Below, in pieces: positions 17,403 through 26,093 of a stretch of DNA of 64,000 nt. Each line of letters starts with the position of its first letter. The first letter of the stretch is position 1. Location of the stretch: assembly GCF_013404085.1 (NCBI RefSeq), contig NZ_JABFHO010000001.1, forward strand, positions 2,863,001 to 2,927,000. The letters are read 5' to 3'. A model generated the notes under the pieces. That model did not search any database and was not told the DNA's origin. It saw nothing but the letters and a program-made list of their open reading frames with translations. The translations under genes were made by a program, and so were the position numbers. Origin of the DNA: Winogradskyella helgolandensis (GTDB taxonomy: Bacteria; Bacteroidota; Bacteroidia; Flavobacteriales; Flavobacteriaceae).

Positions 17403-19298
17403 TTATTTTTTAATATCTAACACTTCGTAAGTTGAATTATTTGAAATATATTCTGGTATTAAATACTTTATAAAAGATACTATTTCTAACGGTTGTGTTA
17501 ATGAATTTATAGCCGTTAGTTTGTTAATTTGTTTTTCGACATTACTAATATCAACGTGTCTTGATTTTGCAATCATAATCTTTTCGTGATAGGTTTTTTT
17601 TGTGTTTTCACCATCAGCTAAAAGTTCCTCATAAATTTTTTCTCCAGGTCTTAAGCCTGTTATTTTTATATCAATGTCTTCTGGGTATCTTAAGCCAGAT
17701 AAAATAATCATGTTAGTAGCAAGGTTGAAAATCTTAATAGGTTCTCCCATGTCAAACACAAAAATTTCACCACCGTTACCCATGGCTGCGGCTTCTAAGA
17801 CTAATTGACAAGCTTCAGGGATCGTCATAAAATAACGAGTTATATCTTTGTGAGTTACAGTTAGCGGACCTCCTTTTTCTATTTGTTTTTTAAATAAAGG
17901 AATAACAGATCCGTTTGAGCCTAAAACATTTCCGAATCTAGTTGTTATAAATTTCGTATGTCCTTTTCCTTTTAAGCAGCTTACATAAAGCTCTGCAATT
18001 CGTTTGGTTGCACCCATTACGTTTGTAGGGTTAACAGCTTTATCTGTTGAAATTAAAACAAATTTATCAACACTGTGTTTGACAGCGATATCTGCAACAT
18101 TTTTTGTGCCACCAATATTCACACTTACTGCTTCAAATGGATTATTTTCCATTAAAGGTACGTGTTTATATGCGGCCGCATGAAAAATTATTTTAGGTTT
18201 ATATAGGTTGAATATTTGATCAATTCTAGTTCTATTACGAACATCAGCCACTATAGCGTCAATATTTTCTAAGCCTTGTTGTCTAAATTCTTGCTGAATA
18301 TCATAAAGTGCAGACTCTGCATTATCGACTAAGATTAATTTCTTATAGTTATACAGGCTGATTTTTCTACAAATTTCACTTCCTATAGAACCTGCTGCTC
18401 CTGTTACTAAAATAACTTTATTATCGTATTGTTCCTCTAAATCAGGATTTTTTATATTAATAGGATCTCTCCCTAAAAGGTCTTCAATTTTAACTTCTTT
18501 AATTTGACCAACACTTAAGTCGCCATCTATCCAACTTTGAACAGGAGGGACTATTTTTACTTTAAGACCTAGTGAAAAAAGGCTGCCAGTTATTTGAAGT
18601 AACCTAGTAGGATCTATATTTTGAATTGAAATTATAACATCCTCAACATTATATTTTTGAATGAAGTCTTCATCAATAGAATCTATGCTATAAACTTTTA
18701 AAAGGTTTATTTTTTTTCCTATTTTACGTTCATCGTCATCGATAAAACCAACAACATCAAACCCGCTTTTAGTGTCATTCTGAATGGCATCATAGGTTAA
18801 CATTCCAGAATTACCCGCTCCAAAAATTAAAACATTAGAAATAGATTGAAAATCTTGAGTGATGTGGTTATAAATAGATTTTATAAACAGTTTTGCACCA
18901 ATAAGAAATAAGATGTTTAGTAGTAAGTTTATGTAAATGATAGAACCAGAGACATTAAATATACTGTCTTCTCCTAACGCTCTTCTGCTCAAAAATGTAC
19001 AAAAGATCAGAATTGTCGCTAAAATATTAGCTCCAATAATAATATTTATAATGTCTTTAAACCCAGTAAATCTAACAACACCTTTATATGAGCCAACAGA
19101 AATAAAACTAATTGCTGCAGCGATGGCTACATATGGAATTTGGTTTAATAGATTGATAAAATCAAAATCAATTTGAAAATTATATCGAATTAGATACGCT
19201 AGGAAGAATGACGCTATTACAATTATTATATCAAATAATAGAACAAGCCATTTTGAAGCATATTTTTTCGATATTTTATTTAGAAAATTAATTAGCAT
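17403..19298 (-). CDS. Membrane-bound UDP-GlcNAc 4,6-dehydratase (PglF/CapD type)
   Basis: Four N-terminal membrane helices lie in residues 15-140. A first Rossmann unit follows (LIFGAGNSGMLTYDAIQ), then the SDR catalytic unit with VTGAAGSIGSEICRKI. The active site reads LISTDKAVNPTNVMGATKR: the Thr-Asp-Lys replaces the classical Ser, and Met replaces Tyr, as in inverting or retaining 4,6-dehydratases of the PglF class. It makes a UDP-4-keto-6-deoxy sugar, the substrate of the aminotransferase encoded just upstream. The 631-residue length is typical. It overlaps the aminotransferase gene by 7 bases, so translation is coupled. Confidence 0.93.
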   Translation of the reverse strand: MLINFLNKISKKYASKWLVLLFDIIIVIASFFLAYLIRYNFQIDFDFINLLNQIPYVAIAAAISFISVGSYKGVVRFTGFKDIINIIIGANILATILIFCTFLSRRALGEDSIFNVSGSIIYINLLLNILFLIGAKLFIKSIYNHITQDFQSISNVLIFGAGNSGMLTYDAIQNDTKSGFDVVGFIDDDERKIGKKINLLKVYSIDSIDEDFIQKYNVEDVIISIQNIDPTRLLQITGSLFSLGLKVKIVPPVQSWIDGDLSVGQIKEVKIEDLLGRDPINIKNPDLEEQYDNKVILVTGAAGSIGSEICRKISLYNYKKLILVDNAESALYDIQQEFRQQGLENIDAIVADVRNRTRIDQIFNLYKPKIIFHAAAYKHVPLMENNPFEAVSVNIGGTKNVADIAVKHSVDKFVLISTDKAVNPTNVMGATKRIAELYVSCLKGKGHTKFITTRFGNVLGSNGSVIPLFKKQIEKGGPLTVTHKDITRYFMTIPEACQLVLEAAAMGNGGEIFVFDMGEPIKIFNLATNMIILSGLRYPEDIDIKITGLRPGEKIYEELLADGENTKKTYHEKIMIAKSRHVDISNVEKQINKLTAINSLTQPLEIVSFIKYLIPEYISNNSTYEVLDIKK

Positions 19299-20419
19299 GT
19301 TACAAAATACGCATTTATTGCAGAAATAACTCTTTCTAATTCATTATCAGTAAGATTTGAACCACTTGGTAAGCATAATCCTCTATTAAATAAATCATCA
19401 GAAACACCATTAAGGTAACTAGGATATTTCTTGAAAACAGGCTGTTGGTGCATCGGTTTCCATAATGGTCTAGATTCAATATTTTCTTTTTCCAATGCTA
19501 ATCTTAAGCCTTCTCGAGTCTCTTTAGAATCTAAAAGAATACAAGATAGCCAACGGTTAGAGAAATAACCATCTGGTTCTTTGAGAAAAGTAATTGTATC
19601 TATATTTTTCAATGAATCGAAATAGAATTGATGGTTAGAGCGACGTTTTGCGACATGGTTATCTAGGGTTGTCATTTGTCCACGACCAATACCAGCAACG
19701 ATGTTAGACATTCTATAGTTGTATCCAATTTCAGAGTGCAAGTAATGAGGAGCATTGTCTCTAGCTTGTGTTGCTAAGAAAACTGCTTTTTCTTTAAGTT
19801 TTAAAGTGCTAGTAACTATAGCACCACCACCTGATGTTGTAATAATTTTATTACCGTTAAAAGATAAGATAGAAAAATCTCCGAAAGTTCCACAGTTTCT
19901 CCCTTTAAATTGGCTTCCCAATGATTCAGCACTGTCTTCTACTATAGGAATATTATATTTTAATGCAATTTTGTTAATTTCATCCACTTTATATGGCATT
20001 CCATATAAGTGTACTGTAATAATCGCTTTTGGTACATGTCCTTTAGCAATTCTGTCTTTAATTGCAATTTCTAATTGTACAGGACACATATTCCAGGTCT
20101 CTCTTTCACTATCTACAAAAACAGGAGAAGCTCCTTGGTAAACTATAGGATTAGCAGATGCTGAAAATGTTTTGCTTTGACAAATCACTTCATCTCCTTG
20201 GCCAACCCCTAATAATATAAGACTTAGATGCAAAGCGGAAGTGCCAGATGCTAATGCAGCAACATGTTTGTCTTCATTAAGGTAAGATTGTATATCGTTT
20301 TCAAAGCCATTAACATTTGGCCCTAATGGCGCGACCCAATTAGTGTCAAAAGCTTCTATAATAAAAGGTAATTCATTACCACTCATGTGTGGTGAGGAAA
20401 GCCATATTTTAGGTTTCAT
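19292..20419 (-). CDS. DegT/DnrJ/EryC1-family sugar aminotransferase (PglE type)
   Basis: This PLP enzyme probably aminates the 4-keto sugar made by the neighbouring dehydratase, giving a UDP-4-amino-4,6-dideoxy-GlcNAc. Lys191 in SFNGNKIITTSGGG is the PLP lysine. EDSAESLGSQFKGRNCGTFG precedes it, and LASGTSALHLSL is the phosphate-binding part. The SFNGNK form is typical of the PglE/LegC-like subgroup. It is the first gene of the export operon (20419 to 13044). No PglD-type N-acetyltransferase is adjacent. Confidence 0.92.
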   Translation of the reverse strand: MKPKIWLSSPHMSGNELPFIIEAFDTNWVAPLGPNVNGFENDIQSYLNEDKHVAALASGTSALHLSLILLGVGQGDEVICQSKTFSASANPIVYQGASPVFVDSERETWNMCPVQLEIAIKDRIAKGHVPKAIITVHLYGMPYKVDEINKIALKYNIPIVEDSAESLGSQFKGRNCGTFGDFSILSFNGNKIITTSGGGAIVTSTLKLKEKAVFLATQARDNAPHYLHSEIGYNYRMSNIVAGIGRGQMTTLDNHVAKRRSNHQFYFDSLKNIDTITFLKEPDGYFSNRWLSCILLDSKETREGLRLALEKENIESRPLWKPMHQQPVFKKYPSYLNGVSDDLFNRGLCLPSGSNLTDNELERVISAINAYFVTC

Positions 20420-20673
20420 ATGTAAAAATTGTTAAGTAATTATTATATTACTATTCAATTTCATGTCAATAGAGGGATCTGGGACACGATCTAATTCAAT
20501 AGTGTAAATATGCGTTATTATCTTGATTTAACCCAAATTAAAACGACAAACAGTAAATAATTACGTTCATTATTTTAATAAAACTATCAATTTGAAATTT
20601 CAATTAGTGTACCCCATATCTTAAACTTATACTTGTCACGAAACATTACATTTAATTAACTTTTTTAAAAAAT

Positions 20674-20681
20674 TAGATTTG
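20674..20681 (+). promoter_or_regulatory. Candidate -7 box for the ATP-grasp/HAD pair
   Basis: TAGATTTG matches TAnnTTTG exactly and lies about 115 bases before the ATG at 20796. No -33 element is obvious. Confidence 0.4.
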
Positions 20682-20721
20682 TAAGTTTACATGTAATTTA
20701 GTACTTTATATCTTTTTTTTA

Positions 20722-20729
20722 CAAAGATA
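20722..20729 (-). promoter_or_regulatory. Candidate promoter of the pglE-wzc export operon
   Basis: The minus strand reads TATCTTTG, an exact -7 box, with TTG at 20754-20752 as a -33 element 22 bases upstream. The leader to the start codon at 20419 would be about 300 bases, which is long. Confidence 0.5.
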
Positions 20730-20795
20730 GTACTAACTATATTATATTTATCAACTTTTAAAATTGTTTAAAAAAGTTTAATCTAAATAGACAAA

Positions 20796-21767
20796 ATGAA
20801 TATCTTAATTACTTCGGCAGGAAGACGAGTTTCTTTAGTAAGATCATTTCAAAAAGAAATAATAAAGTCGAACCCAAACTCTAAAGTTTTTGCTTCAGAT
20901 GCTGAGCCTATTTTATCTGCAGCATGCCAAATTGCAGATGGCTTTTTTAAAGTGCCAAGGCTAGATGAATCAGATTATATAGCTGTTTTGATTGAATTTT
21001 GTAAAATTAATGATATTCACCTAATTGTACCAACTATAGACACAGAACTGCTTGAATTGGCGAAAAACAAAGAAAAATTTAAGAAAGAAGGCATTGAGGT
21101 TGTGATATCATCCGTTGATTTTGTTTCTAAATGTAGAAATAAAAGAGTAATACATGAGTTTTTTGAAGCACACAACGTAAATGTCGCAAAAGAATTTACT
21201 AAAGATAATTATGAATTACCACTTTTTATTAAGCCGATAGATGGGAGTAGAAGTGTAGATACATTTTTAATAAAAACGCAAGAAGAGTTTACTGATTATC
21301 ATTTTAGTAATGAAAAATTAATGTTTTTAGAGTATTTGGACCATGATGATTTTGATGAGTTTACATGTGATTTATATTTTGGTAAAGACCATAAATTAAA
21401 ATGTGCTGTGCCTAGAAAGAGGATCGAGGTTAGAGACGGAGAAGTTTATAAGGCTTTGACAGTCAATAATAGTTTGGTGCCTTATATAAAGAAAAACTTA
21501 AACTATATCGAAGGGGCTGTTGGTTGTCTTACAGCTCAGTTTTTTGTAAATAGACGTGATGATCAAAAAATTTATGCTATTGAGATAAACCCGCGATTTG
21601 GAGGTGGCTATCCATTATCTTATCTGTCTGGTGCTAATTTCACAAAATGGATTATTGACGAATACTTACATGGAAAAACCATTGAAGAAAAATTTGATGT
21701 GTGGGAAAAGGACTTATTAATGATTCGTTATGATGATGAAATTTTAGTACATGGATATAAAGGTTGA
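20796..21767 (+). CDS. ATP-grasp ligase, carbamoyl-phosphate-synthase-like
   Basis: The 323-residue protein has a PreATP-grasp Rossmann start (MNILITSAGRRVSLVRSF) and ATP-grasp motifs. These are LPLFIKPIDGSRSVDTF, the acidic hinge LMFLEYLDHDDFDEFT and the metal-binding YAIEINPRFGGGYPLS. Members of this group ligate a carboxylate to an amine or similar nucleophile through an acyl phosphate; they are often labelled CarB-like but do not make carbamoyl phosphate. It lies in the polysaccharide locus on the opposite strand and overlaps the HAD gene by 17 bases. Its substrate is unknown. An amide modification of an amino sugar or uronic acid is my inference. Confidence 0.85.
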   Translation: MNILITSAGRRVSLVRSFQKEIIKSNPNSKVFASDAEPILSAACQIADGFFKVPRLDESDYIAVLIEFCKINDIHLIVPTIDTELLELAKNKEKFKKEGIEVVISSVDFVSKCRNKRVIHEFFEAHNVNVAKEFTKDNYELPLFIKPIDGSRSVDTFLIKTQEEFTDYHFSNEKLMFLEYLDHDDFDEFTCDLYFGKDHKLKCAVPRKRIEVRDGEVYKALTVNNSLVPYIKKNLNYIEGAVGCLTAQFFVNRRDDQKIYAIEINPRFGGGYPLSYLSGANFTKWIIDEYLHGKTIEEKFDVWEKDLLMIRYDDEILVHGYKG

Positions 21768-22407
21768 TAATACTACAGTTATAGTCTTTGATTTAGATGA
21801 TACATTATATAATGAGTTAGATTTCTTAAAATCGGCTTATAAGTCTATTGCGATATTCGTAGAGCCAAACGATTGGAAAGCCTTGTATTCAAAGATGTTT
21901 TCATTATACAGGTGCAAGGTTAATGTTTTTGAATTTGTTGCTAATACCTATAAAATAGAAATAAGTTTATTGGTTGAGATGTATAGAAGTCATAAACCAA
22001 GCATTCAATTATTTGATGGTGTTTTAGAGGTTTTTGATGCTATTAAATCTAAAAATGGTAAAATAGCGATTGTTACCGATGGTAGATCGAAAACGCAAAG
22101 AGCTAAGTTAGAGAATTTAGGTGTTTTGAATTATTTAGATAAAATTATTATTTCTGAAGAAATTGGAACTGAAAAACCAAATTCAGCTAATTTTATAGCT
22201 GTTGAAAAGGCGCTAGCGGGAACAACCTATTATTACATAGCCGATAATTTAAAGAAAGATTTCGTTGCACCTAATACTTTAGGTTGGAAAAGCGTAGCTT
22301 TAGTAGATAATGGTAAAAATATCCATTTTGAATCTCATAAGTATATGGAGTTTCAGAATTTACCTCAACAATTTATAATTGATTTTAAGGATTTTAAAAT
22401 CATATAA
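21751..22407 (+). CDS. HAD-superfamily phosphatase
   Basis: The 218-residue protein has HAD motif I FDLDDTLYN (both Asp present), motif II IVTDGRSK, motif III Lys in GTEKPNS and motif IV YIADNLKKDF. A helical cap lies between residues 20 and 75. It is probably a phosphatase for a small sugar or organic phosphate. Overlap with the ATP-grasp gene indicates a shared job, for example making the acid or sugar that the ligase uses. It ends only 3 bases before the convergent pglC-like gene, with no terminator between. Confidence 0.87.
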   Translation: MDIKVDNTTVIVFDLDDTLYNELDFLKSAYKSIAIFVEPNDWKALYSKMFSLYRCKVNVFEFVANTYKIEISLLVEMYRSHKPSIQLFDGVLEVFDAIKSKNGKIAIVTDGRSKTQRAKLENLGVLNYLDKIIISEEIGTEKPNSANFIAVEKALAGTTYYYIADNLKKDFVAPNTLGWKSVALVDNGKNIHFESHKYMEFQNLPQQFIIDFKDFKII

Positions 22408-22410
22408 TAT

Positions 22411-23028
22411 CTAAACTTCTTGAGAGCCTTTAAATTCAGGCATATCCATGTTGTCGGAATTATTAATATCTTTTCTATTAATAACTTTATCTATTGTTTT
22501 TAAAATAATACTAAAATCTAAAGTAAACGATTGATTTTCTACGTAATGGACGTCATATTCGAATTTTTGTTCCCAACTAATTGCATTTCTTCCGTTGACT
22601 TGAGCCCAACCCGTAATTCCTGGTAATACTTCGTGTCTTCTATTCTGTTTTTGACTATATCGTTCGAGGTATATTGGTAATAATGGACGTGGACCAATTA
22701 AGCTCATATCACCTTTAATAATGTTGATGAGTTGGGGTAATTCATCTAATGATAATTTTCTACAAATACTTCCAACTTTGGTGACACGATCCATAGCAGG
22801 TAATAAATTACCATCTTGATCTGTTTTATCTGTCATGGTTTTAAACTTAATAATTGTAAAAAGCTTGCCGTTTTTTCCAGCACGCAATTGATAGAAAAAA
22901 GGTTTACCATTATTAAGTATGAATAAGCTAATAATGAGAAATATAAATATTGGGGAAATAATTAAAAGTCCAACAAAAGCGGCTAAAAAATCAAAAATAC
23001 GTTTTATAAATTTCGTATATATATTCAT
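22411..23028 (-). CDS. PglC-type initiating sugar-1-phosphate transferase
   Basis: The short monotopic phosphoglycosyl transferase moves a sugar phosphate from UDP to undecaprenyl phosphate, starting the repeat unit. It has an N-terminal re-entrant helix (IFDFLAAFVGLLIISPIF), KNGKLFTIIKFKTM and the catalytic dyad Asp95-Glu96 in KLSLDELPQL. SLIGPRPLLP follows. At 205 residues it matches Campylobacter PglC (about 200) in size and dyad position, not the longer WcaJ/WbaP. This fits a bacillosamine-like first sugar from the pglF/pglE-like enzymes. It is last in the 32.7-22.4 kb operon. Confidence 0.93.
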   Translation of the reverse strand: MNIYTKFIKRIFDFLAAFVGLLIISPIFIFLIISLFILNNGKPFFYQLRAGKNGKLFTIIKFKTMTDKTDQDGNLLPAMDRVTKVGSICRKLSLDELPQLINIIKGDMSLIGPRPLLPIYLERYSQKQNRRHEVLPGITGWAQVNGRNAISWEQKFEYDVHYVENQSFTLDFSIILKTIDKVINRKDINNSDNMDMPEFKGSQEV

Positions 23029-23034
23029 ATTATC

Positions 23035-24171
23035 TTATGCTTTGAGTACACCAGTTATCAATTGAACTAAATCATTGTTTATAATATTAACATCAAAACG
23101 TTCTTCTGCATATTTTCTACTATTAATTCCCATTTCTTTGATTTTTTCTGGGTGTGTAATAAAATACTCCATTGGTTCAATTAAAGCATCCAAGTTTTGA
23201 GGCTCAATTAAAAAGCCGTTGTAACCCTCCTTTACAGATTCTCTACATCCAACTGAATCTGTTGTAATAATGGGATTACCACAAGCACAAGCTTCTAAAG
23301 TAGTTCTTGGTAGCCCTTCTCTGTAGTAGCTAGGTAATACAAAAACATCATTTTGATGAAGGTGCTCTGGTATATTTTGTTGTTCACCATGAAATACTAT
23401 AACTTTTTCTTTGTGTAATTGGTTTAGTTCGTCCTCACTTATTGCAGATGGTGAGGTTTCAGGTGAGCCAATTAAATGAAACTCTGCTTTTGGGTATTTA
23501 GCTTTCAATATCTTGGCAGCTTCCAGGTATAATTCAATACCTTTTTCTTTAATTAATCTAGCAACTAAAAGGAAACTAACATTTTCGGAAGGATTTTTTT
23601 CTTTAAAGCTAAATTGGTTAAGATTAACGCCTGAGCCACTAACAAAATCCACGTTTTGCTTCTTAGAAATAACTTTTCTATCTAAGAACAATTGGTAGTC
23701 ATCTCTATTTTGAAAAACGATAACTTTATTTTTTCGAATAGATAATTTATATAATATTTCATTGAATCGTTGTAGCAGTCTCGCTTTGGTAGATAAGCCT
23801 GTAAATGCATAACCTAAACCAGTAATTAAAGAAATCACGGGTACTTTACATTGATTTGCGGCAATTGAACCGTAAATAACCGGTTTAACGGTGTAAGGGA
23901 ATACGAGATCTATATTATTATCTCTTATAAGTCCTTTCAATTCATTTATCGATTGTAGATCTTTAATAGGGTTGAGGCCAGTTCTGTTTAAACTAAATTC
24001 TAATGGAGTTGCACCCAACGTTTCTAATTTAGCATGTATATCATCAGGATGTTCTGGAGCAGCGGCAAAAACCTGAAACCCATTTTCTATTAAACTCTTA
24101 ATAAAATCTCCTCTAAAATTTATTAAAGAACCAGATAGAGATGCTATAAGCAATATTCTTTTTTTATCCAT
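23035..24171 (-). CDS. GT4 glycosyltransferase (PglA-like)
   Basis: The GT-B fold shows LLIASLSGSLINFRGDFI at the N terminus and PVISLITGLGYAFTG, a signature of PglA/WbnK-type enzymes. The donor site E-x7-E lies in REGLPRTTLEACACGNPIITTD. At 378 residues it has family length. It probably adds the second sugar to the lipid-linked amino sugar at the cytoplasmic membrane face. It is 6 bases from the pglC-like gene and 6 bases from asnB, so it is translated from the same message. Confidence 0.9.
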   Translation of the reverse strand: MDKKRILLIASLSGSLINFRGDFIKSLIENGFQVFAAAPEHPDDIHAKLETLGATPLEFSLNRTGLNPIKDLQSINELKGLIRDNNIDLVFPYTVKPVIYGSIAANQCKVPVISLITGLGYAFTGLSTKARLLQRFNEILYKLSIRKNKVIVFQNRDDYQLFLDRKVISKKQNVDFVSGSGVNLNQFSFKEKNPSENVSFLLVARLIKEKGIELYLEAAKILKAKYPKAEFHLIGSPETSPSAISEDELNQLHKEKVIVFHGEQQNIPEHLHQNDVFVLPSYYREGLPRTTLEACACGNPIITTDSVGCRESVKEGYNGFLIEPQNLDALIEPMEYFITHPEKIKEMGINSRKYAEERFDVNIINNDLVQLITGVLKA

Positions 24172-24177
24172 CGCTAA

Positions 24178-26082
24178 CTAGGCTTGTTTTAGAAAATTAA
24201 ATTTGTACCATTTCTGGAAACAGTAATAAGACCATACTCTAAAAGTACTATCTTTTTTGCTTTCTAAATGGTCTGTAACTAATTTGGTAATTACATCTGC
24301 ATTAAATAGACCTTGTGATTTAAGCAAACTAGGTTCAATATAGCTTTCTAATTCTTTTCTGAGACTTTGTCTTAACCAATCTCCAGTAGGACTGCCAAAT
24401 CCGCTTTTTCCTTTTTCTAAAAATTCATCTGGAAACTGATCTCTAAATGCTTCTTTTAAAATATGCTTTTTGTTCCACCCTTTCATTAAATAGCTTTCAG
24501 GTAGGGTATTGGCAAATTCCCACAACTCTCTGTTTAAGAAAGGAGCTCTACATTCTAGGGATGTCATCATACTAGTTCTATCAACTTTGGCTAGCATGCC
24601 ACCTTCTAAACTTAAAATTTTATCTACAAGCCTAAAATCCGTTAGGGTTTCAATTTTTTGTTTTCCTAAAACATCTTTGTATTCCTGAAAAATATTGGGA
24701 TCATAATATTCAGGTGCCATAATCTCAGCTAGTTGATTGCTTGTATTGGCTAAGGAAATGATATCCCAATAAAAATCACCTTCATAGTCAATAGCATTTA
24801 ATAACTTATTAATCTGAAATTTTCTGCCACGCGTATCATCCTTATTGATAAGGTATTTATTGCTTAAACTAGCGATAGATTTATGAAGCCCTTTTGGTAC
24901 AACACTAGTATATTTTTTGTTCATTTTACCAATGTAGTATTTGTTGTATCCACCAAATACTTCATCTCCACCATCTCCTGTTAAAGCAACTGTAACATGC
25001 TCTCGTGTTTTTTCGGAGAGTAGGTGAGTGGGTAGTGCTGCAGTATCTGAGAAAGGCTCATCGAAATTGATTAAAATTTCGTGAATGTTATTTTTAAGAT
25101 CATTTTCATCAATTATAAACTCATGATGATTACTATTTAATTGTTTTGCAACTATTCTAGATTTATCAGTCTCGTCGTAAGACGCTTTTTTAAATCCTAT
25201 AGAAAATGTATCTATTTTTTTATCAGTAGTTTGTGCTAAACATAGTGAAATAATGGATGAATCTACACCTCCGGATAAAAAGGTACCCAAACCTACATCT
25301 GCAATTGATCTAGTATCTACACTCTTATAAACTAGATCTTTAGTTTTTGCTTTAGCATCTTCAAAAGAAATATTCGATGCTTTTGGTTTAGGTTCAGCGT
25401 TTATTTTATGAATTGTGGTATTATGTGAAGGCAAATCATATTCTATAAAATGATTTGCTTCAAGCTTAAATATATTCTCGTAAATAGTATGTGGTGCTGG
25501 AATATAAGTTAACCTAAAATAAAGATTTAAGCCTTTTTTTGAAATGTTAGGAGTGAAATCTATCGTATTGATAATCGATTTTAATTCTGAAGCCCAAATA
25601 AATTCTTTATCAGTATGCGTGTAGTAAAGTGGTTTTTCACCAAAGAAGTCACGAGCAATAAATAGCTTATTGATGTTTTTATCATAAATGCTAAATCCAT
25701 ACATGCCATCTAACCATTGAAAAGATTCAACCCCATATTTTTCGTAGGCTTTTAAGATGACTTCAGTATCACTAGATGTTTTAAAAGTAACACCTTCAGA
25801 TTCTAATTTAGATTTTAAGACTTTGTAATTATATATTTCACCATTGAATACAATGACTATTTTTTTATCATCTGAAAAAATAGGTTGTTTTCCTGAAGAT
25901 AGATCTATAATAGATAACCTACGCATTGCCATACCAACTATGAATTGGTCATTTTCTTCGCAGAATAAGCCATCTTCATCTGGACCTCTGTGAATAATAA
26001 GATTATTCATTGTATTGAGAATAGTGGCTATGTCGTCTTTATTTCTATTTGTCTTGGCAATGATGCCGTTAATTCCACACAT
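24178..26082 (-). CDS. asnB: AsnB-type glutamine-hydrolysing amidotransferase
   Basis: Cys2 in MCGINGI is the glutaminase nucleophile, and the class II amidotransferase domain covers about residues 1-210 (RRLSIIDLSSG, IVFNGEIYN). The synthetase domain has the PP-loop LSGGVDSSIISL and ALTGDGGDEVFGGYNKY. At 634 residues it is full length. In polysaccharide loci such enzymes often amidate a uronic acid carboxylate. With UDP-galacturonate supply in this locus, that is a plausible role, though a plain asparagine synthetase cannot be excluded. Confidence 0.92.
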   Translation of the reverse strand: MCGINGIIAKTNRNKDDIATILNTMNNLIIHRGPDEDGLFCEENDQFIVGMAMRRLSIIDLSSGKQPIFSDDKKIVIVFNGEIYNYKVLKSKLESEGVTFKTSSDTEVILKAYEKYGVESFQWLDGMYGFSIYDKNINKLFIARDFFGEKPLYYTHTDKEFIWASELKSIINTIDFTPNISKKGLNLYFRLTYIPAPHTIYENIFKLEANHFIEYDLPSHNTTIHKINAEPKPKASNISFEDAKAKTKDLVYKSVDTRSIADVGLGTFLSGGVDSSIISLCLAQTTDKKIDTFSIGFKKASYDETDKSRIVAKQLNSNHHEFIIDENDLKNNIHEILINFDEPFSDTAALPTHLLSEKTREHVTVALTGDGGDEVFGGYNKYYIGKMNKKYTSVVPKGLHKSIASLSNKYLINKDDTRGRKFQINKLLNAIDYEGDFYWDIISLANTSNQLAEIMAPEYYDPNIFQEYKDVLGKQKIETLTDFRLVDKILSLEGGMLAKVDRTSMMTSLECRAPFLNRELWEFANTLPESYLMKGWNKKHILKEAFRDQFPDEFLEKGKSGFGSPTGDWLRQSLRKELESYIEPSLLKSQGLFNADVITKLVTDHLESKKDSTFRVWSYYCFQKWYKFNFLKQA

Positions 26083-26093
26083 GTATTCTATTG

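Larger units (their letters stand above)
20420..20795. other. 376-base divergent intergenic region with promoters and long leader
   Basis: No gene is visible. It holds one exact -7 box for each strand. The minus transcript of the pglE-like operon would carry a leader of about 300 bases. That leader contains the palindrome TTGAAATTTCAA at 20592-20603. I recognise no riboswitch or JUMPStart/ops element in it. Confidence 0.55.

Noticed and set aside
20796..21767. Carbamoyl-phosphate synthase large subunit
   Set aside because: The protein has 323 residues and one ATP-grasp unit; the true large subunit has about 1070 residues and two. Only the fold is shared.
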